NCBI GenBank assembly: GCA_964533785.1
Contig: CAZHNG010000065.1
Coordinates: 1-24,291, forward strand
DNA from: JANQRV01 sp964533785
GTDB taxonomy: Bacteria; Bacteroidota; Bacteroidia; Chitinophagales; Saprospiraceae
Length of the DNA stretch: 24,291 nt
Direction: 5' to 3'
The notes below the pieces were generated by a model. It was not told the DNA's origin. It saw only the letters and a list, made by a program, of their open reading frames with translations, and did not search any database. Below are positions 5,791-13,759 of this stretch, piece by piece; within the stretch, counting starts at the first letter, position 1; every line of letters begins with the position of its first letter. The position numbers and the translations under genes are program-made.

Positions 5791-6156
5791 TCACTGGCCT
5801 TGATCCGGAAGAGCATAGCGTTTTCGACGTCGAACGGATTTGAGTTCCACACCTTCCAGGATTAATAATAACTCCTCCCATTTTAATGCATAGGTTTTAC
5901 TGGACGGATCAAAATGGGGTAACTCGAAAGTACCTTGTTCCAATGCTTTGTAAAAGATCACAAAACCACTGCGGTCCCAAACCAGTAGCTTGATCTTATC
6001 CCGCCGCCGATTAATGAAAATGAAGATATCTCCCAACAAGGGATTGCGACCCAATTGTGAACGTACCAAACCACTCAGTCCATTGAAACTTTTCCTCATA
6101 TCGGTAGCCTCGCGGTACAAATAATAATTTCGGTTACTACTGAAAGGCAACATCAA
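5791..6156 (-). CDS. tnpB: IS66 accessory protein TnpB (Orf2)
   Basis: The 121-residue protein matches the IS66 Orf2 family (PF05717): YYLYREATDMRKSFNGLSGL near the start, then GDIFIFINRRRDKIKLLVWD, GFVIFYKALEQGTFELP and a basic C-terminus. Length is normal. It is needed together with TnpA for transposition of three-gene IS66 elements (family knowledge), but its biochemical role is unclear. Its start overlaps the end of tnpA by 4 bp (ATGA), implying coupled translation. Confidence 0.95.
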   Translation of the reverse strand: MMLPFSSNRNYYLYREATDMRKSFNGLSGLVRSQLGRNPLLGDIFIFINRRRDKIKLLVWDRSGFVIFYKALEQGTFELPHFDPSSKTYALKWEELLLILEGVELKSVRRRKRYALPDQGQ

Positions 6157-6476
6157 CTCGGTAGGATTTCTTTTAGTATCTGTATATCGATCGGCTGGCC
6201 GATCCTTAATATCGTGCCGTCCGTATAATGAATCTCTGCAAAATAGGAAAGGCAGTCTTGAGTTTGTGCGTCTACTTTGATTGGAACAAAACCGGGTGTG
6301 TCTTCTTTAGAAATTTTGGACTCTTCATTTTCTTTGCGGTATTTACTGCGCCAATAATTGAAGGTATGCGGCTTAATATTATACTCCTCGCAAATCGATT
6401 GTTGGGTCCGACCACTGTGCATCCATAATTCTATCAAGGGATACATGAAATCTGAGGTCAAACGCTGACCATTCAA
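6153..6476 (-). CDS. tnpA: IS66 accessory protein TnpA (Orf1)
   Basis: The 107-residue protein has an N-terminal helix-turn-helix (LIELWMHSGRTQQSICEEYN, then IKPHTFNYWRSKYR), typical of IS66 TnpA and presumed to bind the element ends. The C-terminal half (FAEIHYTDGTILRIGQP) is the usual short beta segment. The start used is TTG at 6474-6476; no ATG or GTG occurs upstream before the stop. A Bacteroidota -7 motif (TAGTTTTG on the minus strand, 6517-6524) lies about 40 bp upstream inside the element, without a good -33 box. Confidence 0.9.
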   Translation of the reverse strand: MNGQRLTSDFMYPLIELWMHSGRTQQSICEEYNIKPHTFNYWRSKYRKENEESKISKEDTPGFVPIKVDAQTQDCLSYFAEIHYTDGTILRIGQPIDIQILKEILPS

Positions 6477-6521
6477 AGGGTAAGGTACTGGCCTGTTTGT
6501 ATGACTTTTTGAACTACAAAA

Positions 6522-7577
6522 CTAGGTACTATACTGTAACGGCGCTAGTTGTAGTTGCTCGGACGGATACTCTTCCTCTGCTATTAATGCAAAAGATTTT
6601 TTTAGGTGATCTATTTGCCTAACTGCATGAATAGACCTCATGATATGTGGCATCAAAATAGATGATCTCGGATCTGGCAAATCACTGCATAGATCTCTCA
6701 ACGGAAAAACATATTCTTTTAGTAGGAAATATGGATCTCTAATATTTTCAACATTTGGATCATCCTCTTTTTTGTGCCAATTTATGACGATTTTGTCAAA
6801 TTTCATGAGAAACGGGTCTTCCTCCGGGGGAATATTATGAACCTGATTGTAGGTCAGATTACTTTCAAATAACCTTTGTATTTCGCCAATGTTTTCCCTC
6901 CAGTATTTTTGAAAATCATCAAATTTTGCATTGAAAGTGGCAAAATCTGTAAGTCTTCTGTCCTTAAAGAACTTAATAAGACTTAAAGCTTTATCTAAAT
7001 TAATAAAGGCCTTGATTTTTTTGTCTTTATCCCCCTTTCTTCTAGTAATAAAAATTTTATAAAGGTCACTATGGTTAATCCTTTCTATTTTTTCTAGTTG
7101 CAGAGAAGTGCTTACAGCCATTTCATAATCTGTAACTCTTTCTTCCTTGATTACTTTAATATACTTTTTTAATGCTTCTATCTGTTCTTTAAGAGGATCA
7201 TCAAGAGCGTTTAGCATTTCGATGTAGTATTCTTCCAACTCTACATACTTCTTCTCGGTCTGATCTTTATATTTTTGAATTTCAAGCTCTAAAGCCTCTT
7301 CTCTCATGAAGTTTTCATCACTTTTATATAGGGATTGAGTATGCAATTCATCAGTATGTTTCTTTAGTTCACTGACTTGTTTTTCAATATTTGTGTTTAA
7401 CTTATTTTGTTCTTTAACAATTTCCTCAAGTGCGTTTAGCTTTTTTTCTGTTTTTTTATCTTTCAAAAAAAGTTTGAAAATACCCCAAATAGCGGCTGGA
7501 ATCCCAAGAAGCACTCCAATCGCACTAATAAGCTCCGTTATTTTAATTCCGTGATAAACAATGGTGCTTTCATCCAT
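6522..7577 (-). CDS. Membrane-anchored coiled-coil protein, 3' end cut by IS66
   Basis: Residues 1-336 are native, and the last 15 (YPSEQLQLAPLQYST) are translated from the right end of the IS66, so the original C-terminus is missing. Seen: one N-terminal membrane helix at about 14-38 (ELISAIGVLLGIPAAIWGIF), a long charged coiled coil (about 40-150), then a mixed helical domain rich in K, F and D (150-335). It has no signal peptidase site, so it is probably a type II or III membrane protein with the bulk in the cytoplasm. I do not recognise the family. The AT-rich composition fits the accessory region, unlike genes to the right of the tRNA. It could be a partner of a membrane-associated defence or toxin gene, but nothing nearby supports that. 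Confidence 0.7.
   Translation of the reverse strand: MDESTIVYHGIKITELISAIGVLLGIPAAIWGIFKLFLKDKKTEKKLNALEEIVKEQNKLNTNIEKQVSELKKHTDELHTQSLYKSDENFMREEALELEIQKYKDQTEKKYVELEEYYIEMLNALDDPLKEQIEALKKYIKVIKEERVTDYEMAVSTSLQLEKIERINHSDLYKIFITRRKGDKDKKIKAFINLDKALSLIKFFKDRRLTDFATFNAKFDDFQKYWRENIGEIQRLFESNLTYNQVHNIPPEEDPFLMKFDKIVINWHKKEDDPNVENIRDPYFLLKEYVFPLRDLCSDLPDPRSSILMPHIMRSIHAVRQIDHLKKSFALIAEEEYPSEQLQLAPLQYST
6555..6570 (-). repeat. IS66 right terminal inverted repeat
   Basis: Reverse complement of 4063-4078, 16 of 16 positions. It lies inside the reading frame of the truncated 6522-7577 gene. Confidence 0.9.
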
Positions 7578-7640
7578 TAGATTGTATTTAAAATTTAAAC
7601 ATAAATATGTAATTTAAGAGCAATCTATAAAAACACAAAA

Positions 7641-7663
7641 AGGCCAGGTGTTATACCTAGCCT
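7641..7663 (-). terminator. Terminator downstream of tRNA-Gln
   Basis: The hairpin aggc-c-aggt / acct-a-gcct has one internal mismatch and a 5-nt loop. On the minus strand it is followed by a T-rich run (complement of aaaacacaaaa), fitting the end of the tRNA transcript 107 nt after the tRNA. A T-rich run (ctttatctttttt) also follows on the plus strand, so it may work in both directions. Confidence 0.6.
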
Positions 7664-7769
7664 CTTTATCTTTTTTACCGTATCTTTGATCTGTTCCCCA
7701 AAATGACCCCTTTCTTGATGGTCTTCGATCTAAAAAACTGTGAATCAGATCGTTGTTTGATATTGTTTG

Positions 7770-7840
7770 TAGACCCACTAGGACTCGAACCTAGAACGAC
7801 AGGACCAAAACCTGCTGTGTTACCATTACACCATGGGTCT
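7770..7840 (-). tRNA. tRNA-Gln (anticodon TTG)
   Basis: The minus strand folds into a full cloverleaf: a 7-bp acceptor stem (AGACCCA at 7834-7840 with TGGGTCT at 7771-7777), a D arm with GGTAA, an anticodon arm with loop TTTTGGT giving anticodon TTG, and a T arm CTAGG-TTCGAGT-CCTAG. The CCA end is not encoded. It decodes CAA. It has its own promoter at 7863-7894 and a terminator at 7641-7663. The accessory region starts on its 3' side, the typical position for a tRNA used as an integration site; no second copy of its 3' end is visible in the window. Confidence 0.95.
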
Positions 7841-7862
7841 ATCCGCTTTTTATTAGCGACTG

Positions 7863-7894
7863 CAAAGATAATCGATATCTGGATAATTGTCAAA
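7863..7894 (-). promoter_or_regulatory. Bacteroidota-type promoter of tRNA-Gln
   Basis: On the minus strand TTTG (7891-7894) and a perfect -7 element TATCTTTG (7863-7870) are separated by exactly 20 nt, matching the sigma-ABfr consensus. Transcription would start about 15 nt before the tRNA. Confidence 0.75.
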
Positions 7895-8002
7895 CCCTTT
7901 GGGTGATTTTTTTATGCCGGTGCTTTTTATGGCTGTCGCCTATCCCGCACTACCTGTAAGCTTTCCGCTTTTCCATTGTTTTAATATATTTTTAACGCTG
8001 GA

Positions 8003-8015
8003 TTGACATTGTCAA
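8003..8015. promoter_or_regulatory. Possible operator palindrome
   Basis: ttgac-att-gtcaa is a perfect short inverted repeat about 110 bp upstream of the Ig-like lipoprotein gene. I see nothing else definable in the 7895-8122 spacer, and no regulator gene next to it. Confidence 0.2.
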
Positions 8016-8122
8016 ACGTTCTAATAGTGCATAAATGGCTTTCCATCCATTCCTGCGTTGGGCAATTGGCATTTTTGTGGCCGAATGCCTAAACTTGTGG
8101 TTCATTTAAAACACAACGACCA

Positions 8123-9736
8123 TTGATAACCCGATATAAGTTTTTGTACCCGCTGCTTTGCCTGTTTTGCTATAGCTGCGCCACCGTCATTCCGCCCGAA
8201 GGTGGAGAACGGGATGAAGAACCACCGAAAGTAGTGGAGGAAAAATCGACACCAAACTTCCAGACGAATTATCTGCCGAAAGAAATTGAACTGACCTTTG
8301 ATGAATGGGTAAAACTGGAAGACTGGCGCAACCAGGTCGTAGTCTCTCCGCCGGTGGGACGGCAGGATTACGAGGTAAAGCTGAAAGGGAGGGCGGTCTA
8401 TTTTACTTTTAAGGAGGATCTGGAACTGCGGCAGGATGCAACTTATACCATCAATTTCGGGGAGGCGATAAAGGACCTGAACGAAAGTAATCCGGCGGAA
8501 GACCTGCGCTTCGTTTTTGCGACGGGTGATGTACTGGACTCCCTCAGCGTAAACAGCAAGGTGATCGATGCGAAAACGAATGAGCCGGTAGAAAATGCGC
8601 TGGTGCTGCTCTACGAAAACAGGGCGGATACGGTGGTGCGTACGGAAAAGCCTTTTTATTTCGGCAAAACGAACGAGGAGGGGGTTACGCGCATCGAAAA
8701 TATCCGGGCGGATAGTTTTAAGGTGGCGGTACTGGTGGATAGTGATAATGATTATTTGTACAACCAGCCGGAACGGGAGCAGTTTGGTTTCCTGGATTCG
8801 CTGATCAGCGTGTCTTCGTCGCCGCTGGATACGATACGCCTGAAGGTCTTTCTCGAGGAGCCACCACTTCGGTTGAATAGTTTCGAGACGGAGGACTATG
8901 GTTTGGTCAAGCTGGTCTTCAACCGGGATCCTTATGATTTGGATAGCCTTTTTGCCGGCGTCGACCTGGAGCTTATTCCAGAGGTGGATAAGGATACCTT
9001 GAAACTATGGAATAGTTATCCGCCGGAGAATGGCTGGAAATTGTTCGTACAAACGGATACGAGTGGCATCGATACCGTTGGGGTCGGGCCATTTGAAACG
9101 GTGGAGATGGACAGTCTCAAGCTGGCCCGTAGGCTGCAGATCAAGATCACCCCTTTCAATCCTGCGCAGCAGATCGAGCTCACCTTCAATCAGCCGCTGG
9201 CCAGCTGGGACACCTCGCGCATTATTTTTATGGCGGATACATTACTGACGCGTATTGACCCGACCATCGCCATCGATAGCGTCAACCGGCGAAAGCTTTC
9301 TTTTGCCTACAACTGGAAGGAAGGTCGCCCCTATCAGTTGACCTTACTACCGGGAGCTCTTACGAGTATTTTCAACCAACCGCACGATACGATCCGCTTT
9401 GATTACCGGGCGGACCTGATAAAAAAATACGGCAATATCAACCTGAGCATCACCGGGCTGGATACGACTTCGCAGTACATTATTCAACTCAGAGAGGGGG
9501 AGAAAATCGTCCAGTCTTTTATTGCTGAAAATACGGCTTCTTTTGGCGAGCGGTTGAGAACGATTAAAACGGGGAAGTACCAGGTGCATATTATTACGGA
9601 TCATAACCGCAATGGGCGCTGGGATACGGGAGATTATGACCTGAAGCGGCAGCCGGAGCCGATCTTCATTAAGGAATTAGAGCAGTTGCGGGCTAATTGG
9701 GATTTGGATGTGAGCATTGGGGTGGGGAGTGGGTGA
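8123..9736 (+). CDS. Ig-like (Big_5-type) domain lipoprotein
   Basis: The 537-residue protein starts with a short basic segment, a hydrophobic core and a cysteine-rich lipobox (FCYSC, modified Cys about 19), so it should be a lipoprotein. The mature start (CATVIPPEGGERDEEPPKVV) and the next block (IELTFDEWVKLEDWRNQVVV, SPP) match the widespread Bacteroidota family with an SbsA/Big_5 Ig-like domain, at about residues 40-135. A carboxypeptidase-regulatory-like beta sandwich follows (about 140-235). The C-terminal part includes a Ca-site-like stretch (DHNRNGRWDTGDYD). The start is TTG at 8123: upstream the frame contains no ATG or GTG before a stop, and this start gives a proper signal peptide. 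The cellular role is not established. It is the first gene on the core side of the tRNA. Confidence 0.85.
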   Translation: MITRYKFLYPLLCLFCYSCATVIPPEGGERDEEPPKVVEEKSTPNFQTNYLPKEIELTFDEWVKLEDWRNQVVVSPPVGRQDYEVKLKGRAVYFTFKEDLELRQDATYTINFGEAIKDLNESNPAEDLRFVFATGDVLDSLSVNSKVIDAKTNEPVENALVLLYENRADTVVRTEKPFYFGKTNEEGVTRIENIRADSFKVAVLVDSDNDYLYNQPEREQFGFLDSLISVSSSPLDTIRLKVFLEEPPLRLNSFETEDYGLVKLVFNRDPYDLDSLFAGVDLELIPEVDKDTLKLWNSYPPENGWKLFVQTDTSGIDTVGVGPFETVEMDSLKLARRLQIKITPFNPAQQIELTFNQPLASWDTSRIIFMADTLLTRIDPTIAIDSVNRRKLSFAYNWKEGRPYQLTLLPGALTSIFNQPHDTIRFDYRADLIKKYGNINLSITGLDTTSQYIIQLREGEKIVQSFIAENTASFGERLRTIKTGKYQVHIITDHNRNGRWDTGDYDLKRQPEPIFIKELEQLRANWDLDVSIGVGSG

Positions 9737-9897
9737 GAATGGGTTTTTTGAACTACGGAGGACATGTAGTGCATGGAGTTTTTTTGATTATTAGGAACTT
9801 CCTTGCGGAAGTTGTGAAGGTAGTTCTGTAGATTGACAATTATTAACGCTATGAACTCCATGTTCTCCGAAGTAAAAACAACTATCCCTACGTTGAT
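9737..9897. other. Convergent intergenic region with inverted repeats
   Basis: A 7-bp hairpin (aacttcc-ttgc-ggaagtt) lies at about 9800. Imperfect complementary blocks containing cggaggacatg and catgttctccg lie at about 9757-9781 and 9853-9877. No coding frame is convincing. It separates two convergent genes and may act in termination. Confidence 0.35.
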
Positions 9898-10716
9898 TTA
9901 CTCAGCAATCAAAGTATCTGACAACACCGCGCAAGTACTGAAAAAACCCAGCCCGCCGTTGCTGATATTCGTCGGTAAACTCGCAGGATCACTGTAAAAA
10001 AAGCCGCCTCTCCATTGGGTTTCGATGACTAAAGCTTTCAGGTAGGCCGCAAAATCATCATTAAGGCCAAATTTTTTGATGGCGACCACGCTTCCCGCTG
10101 GAAAGAGGAGGGTATCTCTGGGCGGCGGTACGAATCCACTGACTTCAACCGTATTAAAAGTATAGAAAAAAGTCCTGGCCCTAATTGGTTCCATTTGCTC
10201 CAGGTGGGACCAGTCGATATTGATCTCGTACATCGCTTGCTGGTTGGCATTGTAAATGGAAGGCACTTGATCAAAAGTGAGGCTATTGGTTTGTTCCACT
10301 TCGGTAAAAGTGAATTGGGGGATCGGAGCCACTTCCGAAAGCTCACTGGTAGCACTGTAAGGGACTCCTTCCCAGTCCACGACTAAATGATAATCCAGGT
10401 TGTTGAGGACGGCAAAAGGGACTTCGCTTTTGTATAGCCCCGGTTGATGGTCATCCGCCTGAAAACGGAAGATCGTCCGGTTGACCTCAATGTTTACGGT
10501 AGCATCGATTACTGGCGCGGCCTCTCCGTTCAAGGTGCTGAAACTTTGACTAAGTTTGACCTCCTGCGTCTTGAGTTCATTCGTCAGAATGGCTTCCACT
10601 ACCAGTTGGCCGTTTTCAGCCGGATCGATCTCCCAATCCCTTATGCTTTCACAAGAAAAGACGGCGATAACAAAACAGCAAATGAATCCAACCGGGAAGA
10701 TATTTGACTGATACAT
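9898..10716 (-). CDS. DUF4249 family lipoprotein
   Basis: The 272-residue protein has a lipoprotein signal with lipobox AVFSC (Cys 22). The mature sequence has the DUF4249 layout: CESIRDWEIDP, then GQLVVEAILTNELKTQEVKL, FSTLNGEAAPVIDATVNI and a C-terminal half ending in GGLGFFSTCAV. Family knowledge: DUF4249 lipoproteins are nearly always encoded just after a TonB-dependent receptor and are presumed to sit on the outer leaflet of the outer membrane as its partner, as SusD does for SusC. Here only 4 bp separate it from the receptor stop, so the two are cotranscribed. The substrate is unknown. Confidence 0.9.
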   Translation of the reverse strand: MYQSNIFPVGFICCFVIAVFSCESIRDWEIDPAENGQLVVEAILTNELKTQEVKLSQSFSTLNGEAAPVIDATVNIEVNRTIFRFQADDHQPGLYKSEVPFAVLNNLDYHLVVDWEGVPYSATSELSEVAPIPQFTFTEVEQTNSLTFDQVPSIYNANQQAMYEINIDWSHLEQMEPIRARTFFYTFNTVEVSGFVPPPRDTLLFPAGSVVAIKKFGLNDDFAAYLKALVIETQWRGGFFYSDPASLPTNISNGGLGFFSTCAVLSDTLIAE

Positions 10717-10720
10717 ATTT

Positions 10721-13333
10721 TCAATATTTAAATTTATAAGTGAGAGAGGGAAAAAAGCGGATCAGATCTAACTGAGTAGTATTCAGCGCTTCTCTGGAAA
10801 CAAAATCTGCCTTGACCAATGGACGAGGTCCTTCCGAAGGTATTTTATTGAAGTTTACCGAAATGACGTTTCGGTGGGCCAGCGCATTGTAGACCGAAAA
10901 GGTGAGGCTGTGTTGAAAGCGCCGCGTTAAGTCTTTGTTCAAAAGGTATTTGATAGAGAAATCAACCCGGTTATAAGTAGGCAGGCGATCGTTGTTTTTT
11001 TCGTCGTAAATGGGCACCGTCTGGTCATTAAAAGTGTAAAAACCCGTCGGAGCGGAAAAGGTCGAACCGCTGAAAATAGTCCAGTAAGTAGAAAGCAGCA
11101 GTCGTTTACTCCACTGGTAATTCAAGAGTAGGGAAAAATCGTGCGGCCGGTCCTGAAAGGCGGGATAGACCTGATCATTATTAATTCCCGGTGTTTTACG
11201 CAGTGCCCTGGAATAGGTGTACGTTGCCCAGCCATTTAAACGGCCGAATTCTTTTTTCAGCAAGAATTCAATCCCGTAGGTTTCCATCGTACCGAAACAG
11301 AGTTCCCCTTCCAAAAAAGGATTCAACAAAATATTGGCGTGGTTCTTATACTCGACCTGGTTGCGAAATTGCTTGTAATACAGAGCCGTACTGAATGAGA
11401 GCTCCGGCTTTTGAAAATATTTGGAAAGATTCAATGCCCACTGCCGTGCAAACTGAGGACGTAAATTAGGGCCGGAAGGCAGCCATATTTCCAGGGAATT
11501 GAAGGGAGAGATCGAATTAGAGATCAGTTGCAGGTACTGGTGATAATGGCCATAACTGAACTTCAGTTGGGAGGTAGGACTGACGGCATATTCAATACTG
11601 AGTCGCGGATCAATATTAAAATAGTTGTTATAGATGCCTTCCGCGATGGTGGTGGTGTCTACCACCTGGTATTGATCGCCGTAGGAATAATAGGTCGCGG
11701 GGCCGGAGTTGGACCAGTTCAATACTCTCAGGCCGGCGTTGATTTTCAGTTGATCCGTCAGGTTGAAATGGCCCTGATAATACAAGCCCAGTTTTTGGGA
11801 ATAATTAGCGGTGATCTCGGGTAAAACCGCGATGGTAGAATCGAGCGAGAAGCTGCCCGGATCGATGAAATGGCCTTGTAGTTCCAGTCCAAATTTAGTT
11901 TTGAGCCGGGGACTGATATAATGCGTGAAATCGGATTTAAAGCCGAGGGTCGCCAGAGAGGATTGCCAGTAATTGGGGGCCGAAAATAGCCGGTAACCGT
12001 AATTACCGGTATAAAGGGTGGTGTTTGAAAAAAGTCGGGGGCCAAAAATGTGATTCCACCGTAGACTGGCGGCAAAATTACCCCAGCGAATCCCTGCATC
12101 TTCAAATTCATTGATACCATTCGCGGTAGTGAAATTATCTCCGCTTAAGATGGTGGTAAAATAGATACGATCTTGATTGTTGACCTTATGATTCCACTTA
12201 AAATTAAAATCGCCGAAAAACAGCTTGGCGCCGGGATTGCTTTCTCTATATAACCACTCAAAATTTGATCTTCGAAAAGAAGTAAAGATGGAGCCTTTAT
12301 TCTGGCTCACGGGTGCTTCGAGTGCAAACCGGTACATCAATGGGTTAACCGCACCGTTCAGTTCCAGTTGATTCAAGTTACCGTCCTTCGTCCTGATACT
12401 GATAATGGAAGACAGGCGGTCTCCCAAACTGGCCGGCATATCGCTTTTGTACACCTGAATGCTCTTGGTAAAATCCGGTACTACCAGGGAATAAAAGCCA
12501 AACAAATGAGAGGGGTTGTATATCGGAGCGTCATCGATGATGATCAGGTTTTGGTCGCGCTCACCCCCGCGGGCATACATAAAGGCAGAACCATCGCTGT
12601 GCATTTTTATGCCCGGTAGGCTTTGCAAGCCTTTTACTAAACCGGATTCTCCGCCAAATTCCGGCATGTTTTGCAGGATATTGGCAGAAAAGTCAATTTG
12701 CCCCAGGTCTTTTTTTTCCACACTCCTATTCAAATTACGATCCACTATAACGCTGGGCAATGCAATAGAAACGGGCTTCAATGCCACGTTAATCGTTTTA
12801 TTCTGCTTTATTTCAATAGCTAACATGCCCAGTTCGAAGCCTACATAAGAACAATGAAGTTCGTGCTTACCGGCCTGCAATTGCAAAGCAAAATAACCAA
12901 AGGCATTGGTCACAACGCCGCTGGCCGTTCCCGCGATAGCAACCGTAGCTCCGATGAGATGTTCGCCGGTAGATCGATCACGAATAAATCCACTTAACGT
13001 ATAGTATTTTTCCGGTTCCTTCTTTTCGGGAAAATTCAGAACGATCTGGTTCTCAATGATGGTATAAGCGACACTAATGGTGCTGCCCAAGGCTTCGAGG
13101 GCATCTTCCACCGGGGCGTCGCGGACATAAAAAGATACTACTGCATCAATGTCCACTACGCGGGAATTGAAAGAGAAGTTCAATCCGCTCTGACGGGTGA
13201 TCTCGGCCAGCAGATCTCCAACTTTAATGGAGGACGCTTGAATGGTTATGGTGGGCTTGGTTGGTTTGGTTTGTGTCCAGAGACACAAGGGGATGAATAA
13301 TAAAAGAACGAATGCAAGTCCCGTTTGCTTCAT
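10721..13333 (-). CDS. FecA-like TonB-dependent receptor with STN and carboxypeptidase-like domains
   Basis: The 870-residue protein is exported (signal peptide about 1-20) to the outer membrane. Domains in order: an STN secretin/TonB short N-terminal domain (28-100; IKVGDLLAEITRQSGLNFSF), a CarboxypepD_reg-like beta domain (110-190; LIGATVAIAGTASGVVTNAF), a plug (about 200-330; GLVKGLQSLPGIKMHSDGSA, then RGGERDQNLIIIDD) and a 22-strand-type barrel ending in an aromatic (YKFKY). The STN domain is what lets a receptor signal to a FecR anti-sigma factor, and sigma and FecR genes lie just upstream on the same strand. The receptor therefore probably both imports a ligand and reports it. No substrate motif is readable. 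An N-proximal TonB box is not evident. Confidence 0.93.
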   Translation of the reverse strand: MKQTGLAFVLLLFIPLCLWTQTKPTKPTITIQASSIKVGDLLAEITRQSGLNFSFNSRVVDIDAVVSFYVRDAPVEDALEALGSTISVAYTIIENQIVLNFPEKKEPEKYYTLSGFIRDRSTGEHLIGATVAIAGTASGVVTNAFGYFALQLQAGKHELHCSYVGFELGMLAIEIKQNKTINVALKPVSIALPSVIVDRNLNRSVEKKDLGQIDFSANILQNMPEFGGESGLVKGLQSLPGIKMHSDGSAFMYARGGERDQNLIIIDDAPIYNPSHLFGFYSLVVPDFTKSIQVYKSDMPASLGDRLSSIISIRTKDGNLNQLELNGAVNPLMYRFALEAPVSQNKGSIFTSFRRSNFEWLYRESNPGAKLFFGDFNFKWNHKVNNQDRIYFTTILSGDNFTTANGINEFEDAGIRWGNFAASLRWNHIFGPRLFSNTTLYTGNYGYRLFSAPNYWQSSLATLGFKSDFTHYISPRLKTKFGLELQGHFIDPGSFSLDSTIAVLPEITANYSQKLGLYYQGHFNLTDQLKINAGLRVLNWSNSGPATYYSYGDQYQVVDTTTIAEGIYNNYFNIDPRLSIEYAVSPTSQLKFSYGHYHQYLQLISNSISPFNSLEIWLPSGPNLRPQFARQWALNLSKYFQKPELSFSTALYYKQFRNQVEYKNHANILLNPFLEGELCFGTMETYGIEFLLKKEFGRLNGWATYTYSRALRKTPGINNDQVYPAFQDRPHDFSLLLNYQWSKRLLLSTYWTIFSGSTFSAPTGFYTFNDQTVPIYDEKNNDRLPTYNRVDFSIKYLLNKDLTRRFQHSLTFSVYNALAHRNVISVNFNKIPSEGPRPLVKADFVSREALNTTQLDLIRFFPSLTYKFKY

Positions 13334-13452
13334 CGTTGAATAGTTCTCAGGTTTATGATTTTATTTCATAAGACGCTAGATGTACTGACAATCTTTCTTA
13401 TACCCTAATTTGTATGATTCTTTGTGAAGACGATCTATGAAGTCTCCTGACA

Positions 13453-13476
13453 ATAGCCGTCCACGTAGGGCCCGCC
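13453..13476 (+). repeat. Dispersed repeat copy 1 (24 bp)
   Basis: Identical over 24 bp to 24229-24252; the core is ccgtccacgtagggcccg. Both copies are intergenic, and both are followed downstream by a catggag block and an aaaaagaaaaa block, suggesting one longer, degenerate repeat family. Confidence 0.7.
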
Positions 13477-13647
13477 GCGTAGGGCCCGTATGGGTCTGGG
13501 CAGGTTAAGAGTCAATTTATAGTATCGGTTAAAAACTCTTTAAATCTTTGATTTTTCGAGACTTCGTCTCTTAAAATTTTTATCGAACCCCGCCTACACC
13601 TAAGGATTTCGGCGGGCAGGCATGGAGGTTTGGAGAACATAAAGTTT

Positions 13648-13677
13648 AAAAAGAAAAAATCGAAATTTTTTCTTTTT
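13648..13677. repeat. Perfect 13-bp A/T inverted repeat
   Basis: aaaaagaaaaaat, loop cgaa, attttttcttttt. It forms a strong hairpin-like structure downstream of fecR and could work as a bidirectional terminator or be part of the dispersed repeat. Confidence 0.6.
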
Positions 13678-13759
13678 GGGTTCCTGACTTCAAAATTATT
13701 TTGCCCGGCAGTGTGGACGAGACCTGAGAGGTTTTGAAACCTCAGAGGCCTTTTTGAGG

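Larger units (their letters stand above)
4063..6570 (-). mobile_element. Complete IS66-family insertion sequence
   Basis: The 2508-bp element has perfect 16-bp terminal inverted repeats (gtatccgtccgagcaa at 4063-4078 and its complement at 6555-6570); similarity continues inward. It has the classic IS66 gene order tnpA-tnpB-tnpC on the minus strand, all open and with catalytic residues in place, so it may be active. IS66 elements normally make an 8-bp target duplication; here the flanks are cataaaaa on the left and tcttcctc on the right, which do not match. Both flanking genes read into it and are cut at its edges, so at least one flank was rearranged after insertion. Confidence 0.93.
13334..13759. 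other. 426-bp repeat-rich spacer between fecR and the receptor gene
   Basis: No convincing gene is present; the 83-codon minus-strand frame at 13512-13763 is low-complexity repeat translation. Contents: two near-tandem copies of cgtagggcccg (13464-13474 and 13478-13488), a block shared with 24229-24252, a perfect 13-bp A/T stem with a cgaa loop (13648-13677), and a gaggttt/aaacctc hairpin (about 13728-13743) just after the fecR stop. It probably splits the sigma/FecR and receptor/DUF4249 genes into two transcription units, with the receptor promoter near 13334-13420. Confidence 0.6.

Noticed and set aside
7675..7906. Open frames on both strands across the tRNA
   Set aside because: They read through the tRNA-Gln cloverleaf and its promoter.
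11191..12848. Several 67-110-codon plus-strand frames antisense to the receptor gene
   Set aside because: Shadows of the 870-residue receptor coding sequence.
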